64,000 bases of DNA from Saprospiraceae bacterium (GCA_016714765.1 JADKCF010000044.1:85001-149000); one strand, 5' to 3'; shown: positions 37,478 to 47,071, numbered from the stretch's first letter. A program made the numbers and translations. Notes: generated by a model not told the origin, from the letters alone.

Positions 37478-40400
37478 TTAAAGTTTAATTAATTTCTCAA
37501 AACCACTTTCTCTTTTCAGATTCAGCTCTTTGGAATGAACCACAATCTTATAAAGATAAATACCACGGGCCAGACCTGACTCAAAATCGTCTCTACCGTT
37601 CCAGCCAATATCATTAACTCTAAAACCCGTAGAATATTTTGTTTGTGTAATACTTTTTATCAGTTTTCCAGTGATTGTATAAATATTTATGAGAACATCG
37701 AGTTCAGTATTGGCCAAATCATGCTCAAACTGGAAAGTCGTATTGGTGGTAAAAGGGTTTGGATAGTTGTAAACATGTCTCAATCCGGCATCATTATCTT
37801 CAGCTACTGTGAAGTCTACTCTCTTTTCTGCAGAATTACCTGATATATCCCATGCTTTTGCAGTAATATAGTGTGTACCTTTCTGCAGTTTGGATAGTGG
37901 AAACTTTACTTTTCCATTAGTGTAATTGTCTTTCTGTGCTTCGTAAAAGTCATTGAGAATATATACATTTTGATTGTCACCATCCAATATTGCCGTGATA
38001 TCCTGTCCTATTGCATTTCCTGTCACATTGATTCCAAAATCATCCGATAAATTGAGCAACAGGACCGGATTGGCATTAGTAACACCTCCTGGAACGAAAC
38101 TCTCATCATTCATAAATATATCTATCTGTGGTCCCTGATCATCCGCTATCAAGTTGGTTGTCGTGCCTCCAATGATAAAATTTGTAAAAACACCGGCTGC
38201 ATCTGTAGTTTTCTGATCTGTGGCATAATATGAGATTCGACCTTTGCCGTAGCTGTAATTAATATTTTTAGGTACCCAGAAGCTAAATGACCATTTGCCG
38301 GCAGTCACTGTAGCAGCCCCCTTAAAAATAATATTTTTATATAGTGTATAATTGAATTTGGGAGAGTCCGCATCATTACTGAGAGTCTGTAGTGTCGATT
38401 TTTTATCATATACTGTTGGATATATGGTTCCATTAAAACCGGTTGCGATTTCATTGTTTTCATTGCTGATATATCCTTCGATGGTCACTTTTTCGAGCGC
38501 GTTGATAGTGTCTGCTACTGAGCTTGCATCTTTGTTATTGATTTTTGTAGTGACTACCTGCAGTTTGGGCAGCGCTATGTGCAATGAAGGATCTCCCAAT
38601 AAGGAAAACTTTCTTGAATTTACCCTGAAGGATTCACCCGTATATTTGTTTTTGCCTTCACCCAGGATGTATCCCAATGTTGGTGCTTTCCCGTTTTTGT
38701 TTTTAAACATCAGCTCATGTGCAGCATCTGTGAGTTGCTTGTTAGAGTTTGTATATACTGCCCTTGTAGTGGTCATCATACCTATTGCCCCTCCTTTTGG
38801 ACTAAGCAGGGCGTATTCTGCAGGAGATACTACAGCTGGATCATCGTATGCTCCGAATGAACAAGTAGCTGTAACCATGACGGTCAGGCTATTGATATTG
38901 GTCCAGGATTGTATGTCAGGGACTGTGAGTATTCTTTCCTGAGCCCAGCCCAAGGGCCCACCATGTCCCAGGTACGTCAATGTCAACTGGCCCTTAAAGA
39001 TATTGTCATTGATGGATCTATTGGCATCCGGGTAGCGGTTTTCTCCAGGGGTAGATACTTGTTTAAATGCGTCTGAATACACTTTTTGCTGGTTGTAAAG
39101 AGGATGTCTCACTTCATCTTGACGTGCGATATCATCTATATCTCTAAGATGTGTGTTGAAGTCTTCGTCATCAGCAACATATCCTGATCTAAGCCTCCAG
39201 TCTCCCAATGATTCTTCATTATTGTCATAGTGTATGATTTTATCTACTAGGATTTTTGCTTCGTCAGACGTTTTTGCAGGAAGCCGGCCTACGTAAATAT
39301 CCAAAGCGCCTTTCAGATTGACTCCTTCGTTGTCGCCCAGCAGACCGTAGAAATCATCAGATGGAAATCCGTCTATAGGGTCCAGAGATTCGTCTGTTTC
39401 GTAAGCAGGTACAAAGTTTTCGGCAGGTATGTCTTTGACCAGGCCTTTGTAATCATAGGTTCCGTCTCCAAATAGCAATAAATATTTAAAATCGGGATTC
39501 CTTTCGAGAAGAAGTTTGGCCATATCCCTGATTGCAACAGGGTCAGCTTTGCCACTGCTGAATTCATTGTATATTTGTGTGGTTTCTGCTGCCAATACCT
39601 TGAAACCGGACTTACTGCTTCGATGTTCGGCCAGTCGTTGAGCGTCAGCTTTAAAACTTGGATGGTAAACGATGATCATTTGCTCATTATTCATAGCATG
39701 AAGGTTTTGATTGGGTATTTTACCCAAGGCCACAGGGTCCGGAGCACCACTTATAATGTTGTGAGACATAAATTCACGTACGGTATTGGCAGGTTTAAAT
39801 TTCATTCGTCCATCCGAAACCATCATTTCCACAGGGGCATAAGGATTGGTGATATCCCATATTGTCTGACTACTGTAGTCTTTAATAATAAATGAAGCTG
39901 TGCCTGCTGATTTAGATGCTCTGCTCCGGAAAGAAGTCTGGGTATTGCCCGGTGCAAGTAGCCTGCTATGTACGATCTGTACAAAATCAAGCCATCCTTC
40001 AGCATCAGACGATGTACCTGTATAGGATAGTTTTACGACAGGGTTGGCGTCATTGATGGTAAATGATTCCTTTAAAAATGTTTTATTTGCATATGTCGAC
40101 TCCGCATTCAGTACACTGACAGGGCCTATTGTTTTATTAATGGTTTTGGACCCAATACTCAGTGACACAGTGCTGTTGGATTTACTTCTTCCGGCAAACA
40201 CCATTTCTGCCTCTACGGGAGCTGATGGATTAAAGCCTGAAAAGTCAAATCTGGAGGTAAGCAATTTTTCTTTGGCACTACTATTGAAAATATCTCCATA
40301 CCACTCCTTGCCAGTACCTTCGGCTGCTGTGTAAGAACCCAGCAGATTTGTTTTATCATCTTCGAGTCTCTGCAGCATATCATAATTTGATAATTCCAAA

Positions 40401-41299
40401 TCCGGAATATCTGCCACAGCAGTTGACTTTTGTATCCTCAGTCCATCCTGATTGTCTATTTTGATGAAGTAGTAATTATTGGTGTCATAAATATTTTTAT
40501 CAAAACTAAAGGAATTGGAAGCAGGAAGAAAACGCCACACATCTGCACCTTCAGCATAAAACAAAGCAAAATCACCATTATCCCATTTGCCATCTCCTTC
40601 GCCGGTTACAAAAATGGCCAGCTCCTGAAGGTCATCGGTACGGGAAGCACTATTAGCTTCCGGTAAGCGACCACCCCTGTTTCCAAAGATTTTCAGTTTT
40701 TTAGGGTTCAATTTTGATACATCGATTCCCAATTTTGATTCGAGAAACGACTTATCTATTTTGTAAATGCCTGTTTTTTCTACACTTATTTTGTAGATGT
40801 CTCCATTGGCTAGAACTGAATTAAATGTCGATTCCGGATTTCTTCCTGATAGGGCAGGGGCATCTGTCACTGTCAGTTCTATAGTAAAGGATATGAGCTT
40901 TTCTATCTGTCCATCAGCTGTTCTTCTTATGGGAAATACAGTCGTATTGATAGTGTATTTTTTTCGAAGTTCGATGAGATCAGTAGAAAAAGTAAAGTCT
41001 GTATTGGTTATTTTTTGGTTCAATTCAGTATTGACCGAAATGGTTTCGGATTTATCTACAATAAGTTTTGCAGAGGTGAAAACGGCTCTGTTGTAAGGCC
41101 TTGTATCATAGTATAGATTTACTGCAGGCAGTCGGTCATTGTACACTGCATTGTCAGCTAGTTTTAGTTCGGTGGCATCTACTGATATAGGTTGCCAATT
41201 TATTTGGTGTCTGATGTATTCAGTCTTTTGAGCCTGGATAATCAGGTATGAAAAAACCAGAATACAAAGTGTAAATTGCTTTTTAAACAGTATTGACAT
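37478..41299 (-). CDS. porU: Type IX secretion system sortase PorU
   Basis: 1273 residues. PorU is the surface C25-family cysteine protease that cuts T9SS sorting domains and attaches cargo to anionic LPS. The signal peptide is MSILFKKQFTLCILVFSYL. The frame is open further upstream (to 41377), but the chosen ATG begins the signal peptide. The gingipain-like catalytic domain has the histidine in YLGHGGPLGWAQERI (about residue 778) and the cysteine in VTATCSFGAYDDP (about 812). The C-terminus resembles a type A sorting domain (YNYPNPFTTNTTFQFEHD and RGIYLYKIVV), as in known PorU, which keeps this domain. It is followed by porV. Confidence 0.95.
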   Translation of the reverse strand: MSILFKKQFTLCILVFSYLIIQAQKTEYIRHQINWQPISVDATELKLADNAVYNDRLPAVNLYYDTRPYNRAVFTSAKLIVDKSETISVNTELNQKITNTDFTFSTDLIELRKKYTINTTVFPIRRTADGQIEKLISFTIELTVTDAPALSGRNPESTFNSVLANGDIYKISVEKTGIYKIDKSFLESKLGIDVSKLNPKKLKIFGNRGGRLPEANSASRTDDLQELAIFVTGEGDGKWDNGDFALFYAEGADVWRFLPASNSFSFDKNIYDTNNYYFIKIDNQDGLRIQKSTAVADIPDLELSNYDMLQRLEDDKTNLLGSYTAAEGTGKEWYGDIFNSSAKEKLLTSRFDFSGFNPSAPVEAEMVFAGRSKSNSTVSLSIGSKTINKTIGPVSVLNAESTYANKTFLKESFTINDANPVVKLSYTGTSSDAEGWLDFVQIVHSRLLAPGNTQTSFRSRASKSAGTASFIIKDYSSQTIWDITNPYAPVEMMVSDGRMKFKPANTVREFMSHNIISGAPDPVALGKIPNQNLHAMNNEQMIIVYHPSFKADAQRLAEHRSSKSGFKVLAAETTQIYNEFSSGKADPVAIRDMAKLLLERNPDFKYLLLFGDGTYDYKGLVKDIPAENFVPAYETDESLDPIDGFPSDDFYGLLGDNEGVNLKGALDIYVGRLPAKTSDEAKILVDKIIHYDNNEESLGDWRLRSGYVADDEDFNTHLRDIDDIARQDEVRHPLYNQQKVYSDAFKQVSTPGENRYPDANRSINDNIFKGQLTLTYLGHGGPLGWAQERILTVPDIQSWTNINSLTVMVTATCSFGAYDDPAVVSPAEYALLSPKGGAIGMMTTTRAVYTNSNKQLTDAAHELMFKNKNGKAPTLGYILGEGKNKYTGESFRVNSRKFSLLGDPSLHIALPKLQVVTTKINNKDASSVADTINALEKVTIEGYISNENNEIATGFNGTIYPTVYDKKSTLQTLSNDADSPKFNYTLYKNIIFKGAATVTAGKWSFSFWVPKNINYSYGKGRISYYATDQKTTDAAGVFTNFIIGGTTTNLIADDQGPQIDIFMNDESFVPGGVTNANPVLLLNLSDDFGINVTGNAIGQDITAILDGDNQNVYILNDFYEAQKDNYTNGKVKFPLSKLQKGTHYITAKAWDISGNSAEKRVDFTVAEDNDAGLRHVYNYPNPFTTNTTFQFEHDLANTELDVLINIYTITGKLIKSITQTKYSTGFRVNDIGWNGRDDFESGLARGIYLYKIVVHSKELNLKRESGFEKLIKL

Positions 41300-41451
41300 A
41301 TGGTTATTGAGTTTATAGTGACAAAAATCGTCCATTTTAGCCACGTATTTATGAACTAAAAAATTATTATTATTCAAAAAGATAAAATAATGTTAAAATC
41401 ATTTTCGTTTCGATTTAAAACGACCATATTTGTTGTTCTATTGTTTAAAAA

Positions 41452-42531
41452 ATGTTAATGCGATATATAAATTCTATAAAATCTGGCTTTGGAGTGATGA
41501 TATCAGATGTAAAGAGGACCGCTTCCGCAATTATGGTCATTGTTTTAGCATGGTGTATGTCGCCACTTATTGCTCAGGACCCTGTTTATAGTCAGTTTTA
41601 CAATGCCCACCTTCAGCTCAACGCTGCTATGGCTGGGAATACCAGAGGCCCATTGATTCAGATGAATTACAGAAATCAATGGCCCGGATTAGGTAATATA
41701 TATACTACATATTCTGTATCATATGACCAATATATATCGAAACTGAAAAGTGGACTTGGGTTTATCCTACTGACTGATAATGCAGGAGACGGTGTATTGA
41801 GAAGTACAGGCTTGACTGGTTTTTACAGCTATCGGGTGAGAGTAAGGGATGAAATCTATATAAAAGGCGGTATCGAAGCCGGTTTTGTCAATATGTCTCT
41901 CGATTGGAACAAGTTGCAGTTTGGTGATGCAATAGATCCATCAGTTGGTCCGATTTCTCCCGGCGGCACCCCTTTTCCTAGTCAGGAATCCATACCGGGC
42001 AGCACAAAAAAGAATTACCTGAATATAGGAGCCGGAGCTGTATTATATAATCCAAAATATTATGTAGGACTGAGTTTAAAAAACCTGAACACACCGGATA
42101 TTTCATTTTTGAATGGAGAGAATGGAGGCAGTAGTGCTGCACTTGCATTGCCTGTACGAATCACACTACACGGAGGAACACAAATTTTACTCAAGAAAGG
42201 CAATAAAAACACAGAACCTACGTTTATATCTCCAAACGCCATATTTCTGAGACAGTCAGGATATAATCAATTGAATCTGGGGGCATATCTTTCGGTAGAT
42301 AAAATTCAGGGAGGACTCTGGTACCGCCATTCACTTTATAATGGCGATGCATTGATTACTTCATTTGGAGTCAAAAAAGACTTCCTGAAAATAACATATA
42401 GTTTTGATCTCACATTGTCACAATTGAGTATCAGACAGGGAGGTAGCCATGAGATAGGGGTCATATTTAATTTTGATTATTTATACCCCAAAAAGCAGGA
42501 TTACAATGATTGTTTTGCGATTTTCAGGTAG
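41452..42531 (+). CDS. PorP/SprF family type IX secretion system membrane protein
   Basis: 359 residues. PorP/SprF proteins are outer-membrane barrels of the T9SS; several paralogues per genome help export or anchor particular (often type B) cargo. After the signal peptide (ending SPLIAQDP) the family hallmark QDPVYSQFYNAHLQLNAAMAG is present, then MNYRNQWPGL and YDQYISKLKSGLGFILL. The C-terminal part carries the typical GGLWYRHSLYNGDALI and GVIFNFDYLYP. It is divergent from porU, and gldJ follows on the same strand. Confidence 0.93.
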   Translation: MLMRYINSIKSGFGVMISDVKRTASAIMVIVLAWCMSPLIAQDPVYSQFYNAHLQLNAAMAGNTRGPLIQMNYRNQWPGLGNIYTTYSVSYDQYISKLKSGLGFILLTDNAGDGVLRSTGLTGFYSYRVRVRDEIYIKGGIEAGFVNMSLDWNKLQFGDAIDPSVGPISPGGTPFPSQESIPGSTKKNYLNIGAGAVLYNPKYYVGLSLKNLNTPDISFLNGENGGSSAALALPVRITLHGGTQILLKKGNKNTEPTFISPNAIFLRQSGYNQLNLGAYLSVDKIQGGLWYRHSLYNGDALITSFGVKKDFLKITYSFDLTLSQLSIRQGGSHEIGVIFNFDYLYPKKQDYNDCFAIFR

Positions 42532-42579
42532 TGTGTGCAGGTTTTATTTCGCTAAAGTTTCTTTTTTTTAAAAAATAAG

Positions 42580-42609
42580 TTTGGATTTTTTAAAATAACC
42601 TTATATTTG
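42580..42609 (+). promoter_or_regulatory. Promoter of gldJ
   Basis: TTTG (42580-42583) and TATATTTG (42602-42609) are 18 bases apart, matching both elements of the Bacteroidota promoter. The ATG is at 42642. Confidence 0.65.
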
Positions 42610-42641
42610 GGCGCTAAATTAGAAAAATAGAATATCAATCA

Positions 42642-44144
42642 ATGAGAAGTTTAATTCATTCATTAAAATTTCTGGCATTTTTTGCCATTATATTTGCATC
42701 ATGTAGTAAAAAAGGCGGCGAAGCATCTTCTGCTACCGGATGGAAATACAATGACCCTCAGTGGGGTGGATTTGAGAAAAAAGATTATGAAGGACAGGTA
42801 GACGGTCCTAATCTGGTACTTGTAGAAGGGGGTACCTTTTCTATGGGGTTGACTCAGCAGGATGTCACTTATGAATTCAACAATGCTCCGAGAAGAGTGA
42901 CTGTGTCTTCGTTTTATATGGATGAATCTGAAGTTTCCAATATCAACTACAGAGAATATCTTTTCTGGTTAAAAAACCATTACGTAAGTTATCCGGAGGT
43001 TTATAGAAAGGCACTTCCTGATACCTTGGTATGGAGAGAAGAACTGGCTTTCAATGAGCCACTGGTAGAAACATATTTCAGACACCCGTCCTATGATGAT
43101 TATCCAGTGGTAGGTGTAAACTGGCTTCAAGCCAATGATTATTGCAAATGGAGATCTAGTAGGGTAAACGAAATGATTCTTGCTGAAAAAGGAATCCTTA
43201 ACCTTACTCCTGATTCTAAAGATTCAGACAACTTTGATACCAAAGCATACCTGACTGGCCAATATCAGGGTAATGTAAAGAAAAATGTACCTAATCTGGT
43301 GAATGGCGGAGAGAGGCCGGTTATGTTTGACGATGGTATTTTATTACCTGATTACAGACTTCCTACAGAAGCTGAATGGGAATATGCAGCATTAGCTCTG
43401 CAAGGTAATCAGCCTGCTTCTGATGATGAGGTATATACTGAAAGAAGAATTTACCCTTGGAACGGCAATACTGCCAGATACAAGAAAAGAACCAATACAC
43501 AAGGTAGAATACTTGCCAACTTCAAAAGAGGTCGTGGAGACTATATGGGTCTTGCCGGCAATCTGAATGATAATGCATCTTTCTGTGGTCCTGTAAGGTC
43601 TTATTTGCCAAATGACTTCGGTCTGTATAACATGGCAGGAAATGTAAACGAATGGACAGCTGACACGTACAGACCGATGACTTCACTGACATTGAATGAT
43701 GCTGAAAACCAGGAGTTAAACCCATACAGAGGTAATCAGTTCCAGACTTTGGTAATCGATGAAGAAGGTAAGCCAGTAGAAAAAGATTCATTAGGTAGAT
43801 TGAAATACAGAAATGTAGATGACGAAGAAGCTCAAGACAGAGAAAACTATAAGAAGGGGGATGTAAGAGGTCATGAAGATGGTGATGAAGATTATATCAA
43901 GTATCTCTATGGCGAAACGACCCTGGTTAGCGACAAATCAAAAGTGTACAAAGGTGGTTCATGGGCAGACAGATTGTTTTGGTTGTCTCCTGGTGCCAGA
44001 AGATACAAAGATGAAGACAAATCAGACAGGACAATAGGATTCAGATGTGCCATGATCAGAGTAGGTGGACAAGCAGGAAATGAAGATGTGGGTGGAAACA
44101 ACTTCAAGGAAAGTGGCAAAAAAATCAAAAGAAGATATAAATAA
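42642..44144 (+). CDS. gldJ: Gliding motility/T9SS lipoprotein GldJ
   Basis: 500 residues. GldJ is a lipoprotein with a formylglycine-generating-enzyme-like fold that is needed for gliding and for stability of the T9SS core in Flavobacterium. The lipobox is in FFAIIFASCSKKG (lipidated Cys about 21). GldJ hallmarks follow: TGWKYNDPQWGGF, VLVEGGTFSMG, SFYMDESEVSN, YPVVGVNWLQANDYCKWRS, RLPTEAEWEYAA and FGLYNMAGNVNEWTAD. It is distinguished from GldK by the N-terminal TGWKxND region and the insertion around residues 190-240. MurF follows, a gene order also seen in other Bacteroidota. Confidence 0.93.
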   Translation: MRSLIHSLKFLAFFAIIFASCSKKGGEASSATGWKYNDPQWGGFEKKDYEGQVDGPNLVLVEGGTFSMGLTQQDVTYEFNNAPRRVTVSSFYMDESEVSNINYREYLFWLKNHYVSYPEVYRKALPDTLVWREELAFNEPLVETYFRHPSYDDYPVVGVNWLQANDYCKWRSSRVNEMILAEKGILNLTPDSKDSDNFDTKAYLTGQYQGNVKKNVPNLVNGGERPVMFDDGILLPDYRLPTEAEWEYAALALQGNQPASDDEVYTERRIYPWNGNTARYKKRTNTQGRILANFKRGRGDYMGLAGNLNDNASFCGPVRSYLPNDFGLYNMAGNVNEWTADTYRPMTSLTLNDAENQELNPYRGNQFQTLVIDEEGKPVEKDSLGRLKYRNVDDEEAQDRENYKKGDVRGHEDGDEDYIKYLYGETTLVSDKSKVYKGGSWADRLFWLSPGARRYKDEDKSDRTIGFRCAMIRVGGQAGNEDVGGNNFKESGKKIKRRYK

Positions 44145-44165
44145 TTAATAAGTAATATGAAATAC

Positions 44166-44198
44166 AACCCTTGCATTAAATGCAGGGGTTTTTTATTT
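44166..44198 (+). terminator. Hairpin with T-run between gldJ and murF
   Basis: An 11-pair stem (AACCCTTGCAT with ATGCAGGGGTT, one G-U pair) has a 3-base loop and is followed by TTTTATTT. It has the form of an intrinsic terminator. It ends just 8 bases before the murF ATG, so murF would need read-through or a separate promoter inside gldJ; none with TAnnTTTG is seen in the gap. Confidence 0.65.
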
Positions 44199-45461
44199 AT
44201 GGAAATATCAGCTCTATACAATATATATCTTGAACACCCTGTCATTTCGACAGATAGTCGCAAGATTTCACGTGGATGTATTTTTTTTGCACTCCGTGGT
44301 GATAATTTTGACGGCAACGTTTACGCGACTTCAGCACTACAGGAGGGTGCTGCTTACGCAATAGTGGATAACCCTGAAGTAGTAGCGGGTCCTGCGTATA
44401 TACTCGTGCACGATGTATTACAATGTTTGCAGGAATTGGCATCGTTTCATAGACAGCATTTACATATTCCGGTGTTGGCTATCACGGGATCTAATGGTAA
44501 GACAACAACTAAAGAATTGTGCAGAGATGTCCTGAGGAAAAAATTTGAGACTTATGCCACGTTCGGAAATCTCAACAACCACATAGGTGTACCTTTGACA
44601 ATACTTTCGGTAGGGTCTAATGTGCAATTTGTCATAGTGGAAATGGGTGCCAATCATCAGGGAGAGATAGCACAACTGTGTCAAATTGCAAAACCGGATT
44701 ATGTCATGATCACCAATATCGGTAAGGCACATATGGAAGGTTTTGGAGGTATCGAAGGCATAAAAAAGGGAAAATCCGAAATGTATCGATATGCAGAAGC
44801 CAATGGTGCTCAAATCTTTATCAATTCAGATGATTCGGTTTTGAAGAGTCTGATACCGGCAGCCAGTAAAATCATCCCTTATTCTGTCAACGAAACAGTC
44901 AAAGTCATGGCTCCCGAACCCACGCTTCAGATTAGTTATAGCAATCAAATTGTGATCACCCAAATGTATGGCGAATATAATGTACCTAATATAGGTTTTG
45001 CTATAGCCCTGGGTAGGCATTTTGGTATAGCCGATGATCAGATAGCTGATGCTTTATCGCAATACACACCAGAAAGCAACAGATCCCAGATAACAAAATC
45101 AGGTAATAATACTGTTATCAAAGATGCCTATAATGCCAATCCATCGAGTATGCAAGCCAGTCTTATCAGTTTTAGCAAAATGGCGGCAAATGTTAAAATC
45201 GTTGTCCTGGGCGATATGCTGGAACTGGGCGAATATGCAAATGAAGAGCATAAAAAAGTCATAAATTTGGCCGAACAATTACAATTCGACCATATGATTT
45301 TCATTGGCCCATTGTTTATGGAAGCAGGAAAACAACAAAAAGGTCATTATTTTGAAAATGTAGAATCAGCAAAAATACATTTTGCTAAGGCAGACTACAA
45401 TGATGCATTGATTCTGCTCAAAGGTTCCAGAGGTATCGCTGTAGAAAAGATTTTGTACTAG
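44199..45461 (+). CDS. murF: UDP-N-acetylmuramoyl-tripeptide--D-alanyl-D-alanine ligase
   Basis: 420 residues. MurF adds D-Ala-D-Ala to the UDP-MurNAc-tripeptide, the last cytosolic step of the peptidoglycan precursor. The ATP-binding loop is ITGSNGKTTTKELCRDVL, the Mur-ligase hallmarks are VEMGANHQGEI and DYVMITNIGKAHMEGFG, and the C-terminal domain has IKDAYNANPSSMQAS and VLGDMLELGEYA. The frame opens at 44157, but that would translate through the hairpin; MEISALYNIY at 44199 is the better start. It ends with a 4-base tail-to-tail overlap with the arginase-like gene. Confidence 0.95.
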   Translation: MEISALYNIYLEHPVISTDSRKISRGCIFFALRGDNFDGNVYATSALQEGAAYAIVDNPEVVAGPAYILVHDVLQCLQELASFHRQHLHIPVLAITGSNGKTTTKELCRDVLRKKFETYATFGNLNNHIGVPLTILSVGSNVQFVIVEMGANHQGEIAQLCQIAKPDYVMITNIGKAHMEGFGGIEGIKKGKSEMYRYAEANGAQIFINSDDSVLKSLIPAASKIIPYSVNETVKVMAPEPTLQISYSNQIVITQMYGEYNVPNIGFAIALGRHFGIADDQIADALSQYTPESNRSQITKSGNNTVIKDAYNANPSSMQASLISFSKMAANVKIVVLGDMLELGEYANEEHKKVINLAEQLQFDHMIFIGPLFMEAGKQQKGHYFENVESAKIHFAKADYNDALILLKGSRGIAVEKILY

Positions 45462-46480
45462 TTTGTCGAATCTTCATGGAGGAATCTTATTAATCTATCG
45501 GGGATTTCTTCACCCACCGATGATTCATATTCTTCCTGAGAGCAAGAAAGGTAAACATTGTTTTGGGGATTTGCATTGCTTTTTAGCCACCACTTCAGAC
45601 TTTGATTATGTCTGAAAAATACCAGGTCGTCATCAATGGTGGAAGAGTATACAATAAACTGAGAACAATCTTTTGATACAGAAGGGTGGTCTTTTACTTT
45701 CATATTGGCACCTTCCATGATATACCAAATGGCTTCTGCTATCAAAGCACCTTCATTTTTATGACCAACATCATTCAACTCATGGTTTATGAATACAGCA
45801 GAAAGTTGATGGGCTGTTCCGGCATATTTCATCATTTGGCACAACTCCTCAGCGCTCAGACCCGTAGGAAGTACGCCTGCTACACCGGGAGCATCAGCAG
45901 CACGGAGTGCATTTAGATCTACATGCAACAGCTGTATATCTCTGAGAGAGGGTTCCAGTTGGTAAGGGTAAGACCTTAATTTACCTAAACTGAGTGAATT
46001 GTAAGCGTTTTCTTCGATTTCATAAATATCATCAAGGGAACAAAGATGTCTTTGATAGCCAATAAATGAACACTTAATATATGCATTTGTATTGGTTAAG
46101 TTTGTAATTTGATTAGAAATTTGACAGATAGTTTTATTGCTTTTACTTGCTATTTTTCCTGTGAGCTCCAGGTCAATACCGACAATAACGGGCAAAATAC
46201 CTTTACTGTTGAGCTCATGAATGACAGTCTCCACAGTAGTAAAGTCTGAGTCAATCAGGAAACCACCATCATACGTGTGTATATTTTTAAAATGATTTTT
46301 TAATTTTTTAAAAATATTTCTTACATCGTACGCTATAGAATTGTCCTTTGTAGTTATAAGAGCTACCCCAGGCATATCAAAACTATTTGAAGCAAATTTG
46401 TCAACATTTACTGTAATAAAAAAGGATGGCTCCATACTGTCGTCACTATAGTCAAAAGGGGAAAGAAAATCCAAAAGCAT
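45458..46480 (-). CDS. Arginase/formimidoylglutamase-fold protein lacking metal-binding motifs
   Basis: 340 residues. The segment LLHVDLNALRAADAPGVAG, followed by PTGLSAEELCQMMKYAG, matches the arginase-superfamily C-terminal motif (normally DVDxxDPxxAPGTGxPxPGGL), so the fold is likely the ureohydrolase one. The metal-binding motifs are not intact: the usual GGDHS reads VGIDLE (about 97-102), DAHxD is absent (the position reads SFIGYQRH), and DxD is DLN. It may be a non-catalytic ureohydrolase-fold protein. It is convergent with murF and next to the T9SS genes. Start ATG at 46480 is supported by the -7 box 18 bases upstream. Confidence 0.75.
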   Translation of the reverse strand: MLLDFLSPFDYSDDSMEPSFFITVNVDKFASNSFDMPGVALITTKDNSIAYDVRNIFKKLKNHFKNIHTYDGGFLIDSDFTTVETVIHELNSKGILPVIVGIDLELTGKIASKSNKTICQISNQITNLTNTNAYIKCSFIGYQRHLCSLDDIYEIEENAYNSLSLGKLRSYPYQLEPSLRDIQLLHVDLNALRAADAPGVAGVLPTGLSAEELCQMMKYAGTAHQLSAVFINHELNDVGHKNEGALIAEAIWYIMEGANMKVKDHPSVSKDCSQFIVYSSTIDDDLVFFRHNQSLKWWLKSNANPQNNVYLSCSQEEYESSVGEEIPDRLIRFLHEDSTN

Positions 46481-46497
46481 AAATATTATATTTTATG

Positions 46498-46505
46498 CAA
46501 AGTTA
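46498..46505 (-). promoter_or_regulatory. -7 box of the arginase-like gene
   Basis: The minus strand reads TAACTTTG (TAnnTTTG), 17 bases before the ATG at 46480. A TTTG lies 15 bases further upstream on that strand (46521-46524), a little close for a -33 element. Confidence 0.5.
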
Positions 46506-47028
46506 TAAAATATTAAATTACAAACATTTAAAAAGCTTAATCCAATTTAAGTTTCGCCGATAATTTCAAACTTTGGCCTTATCCTGAGAGCAATTAAATA
46601 TCTTATATCTGAAAAAAAGAAAAAAAAGGTGGGAAGTAAGAAGGATGGAAATAATTGGCTTGATTTTTGTTTTAAAAATCTATAAGCGAATTATATATGA
46701 TAGTAATTGAATATATCGAACCGATATTTTTAATTACTTCGGAAAATATAAAAAAGCAATATGTGACATTTTAATTCAAAAAGCGTCTTTACAAAACCCG
46801 GAATTGATTAATAAAGGTTATGTTAAGTTTGTGTTAACGAATGCAAGCTCCAAAACCAGAGAATCCAGTTGTTTTAAATATGTAAGTTATTTAAATTGCA
46901 TTATTTTTAAACACTTACATATTAAAAATAATTTGGAATCAATAATTTGATGATGTTTTTTTTAACTTTTATGATTAGGCATTTTAAAAAAAAAGTTTTA
47001 AAAACTTCATTTTTAGCATTTTAAATTA
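46506..47028. other. Long AT-rich intergenic region upstream of the OmpA-family gene
   Basis: About 590 bases without a gene separate the divergent arginase-like and OmpA-family genes. It is AT-rich. It contains an 11-base perfect inverted repeat (46877-46923, listed separately) and a short ATATCG/CGATAT hairpin near 46714-46728 followed by Ts. No protein-coding, tRNA or recognised ncRNA signal is visible. It could hold an unrecognised small RNA or regulatory sites for the highly expressed OmpA-type gene. Confidence 0.5.
46877..46923. repeat. Perfect 11-base inverted repeat
   Basis: AATATGTAAGT (46877-46887) and ACTTACATATT (46913-46923) are perfect inverted copies with a 25-base A/T-rich spacer, about 105 bases upstream of the -7 box of the OmpA gene. 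It could be a regulator site or an RNA hairpin. Confidence 0.5.
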
Positions 47029-47036
47029 TACCTTTG
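47029..47036 (+). promoter_or_regulatory. -7 box of the OmpA-family gene
   Basis: TACCTTTG matches TAnnTTTG, 35 bases before the ATG at 47072. No clear -33 TTG. Confidence 0.5.
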
Positions 47037-47071
47037 CACTTCAAAACTTTAAACAGCAAAATTTTTTTCCT

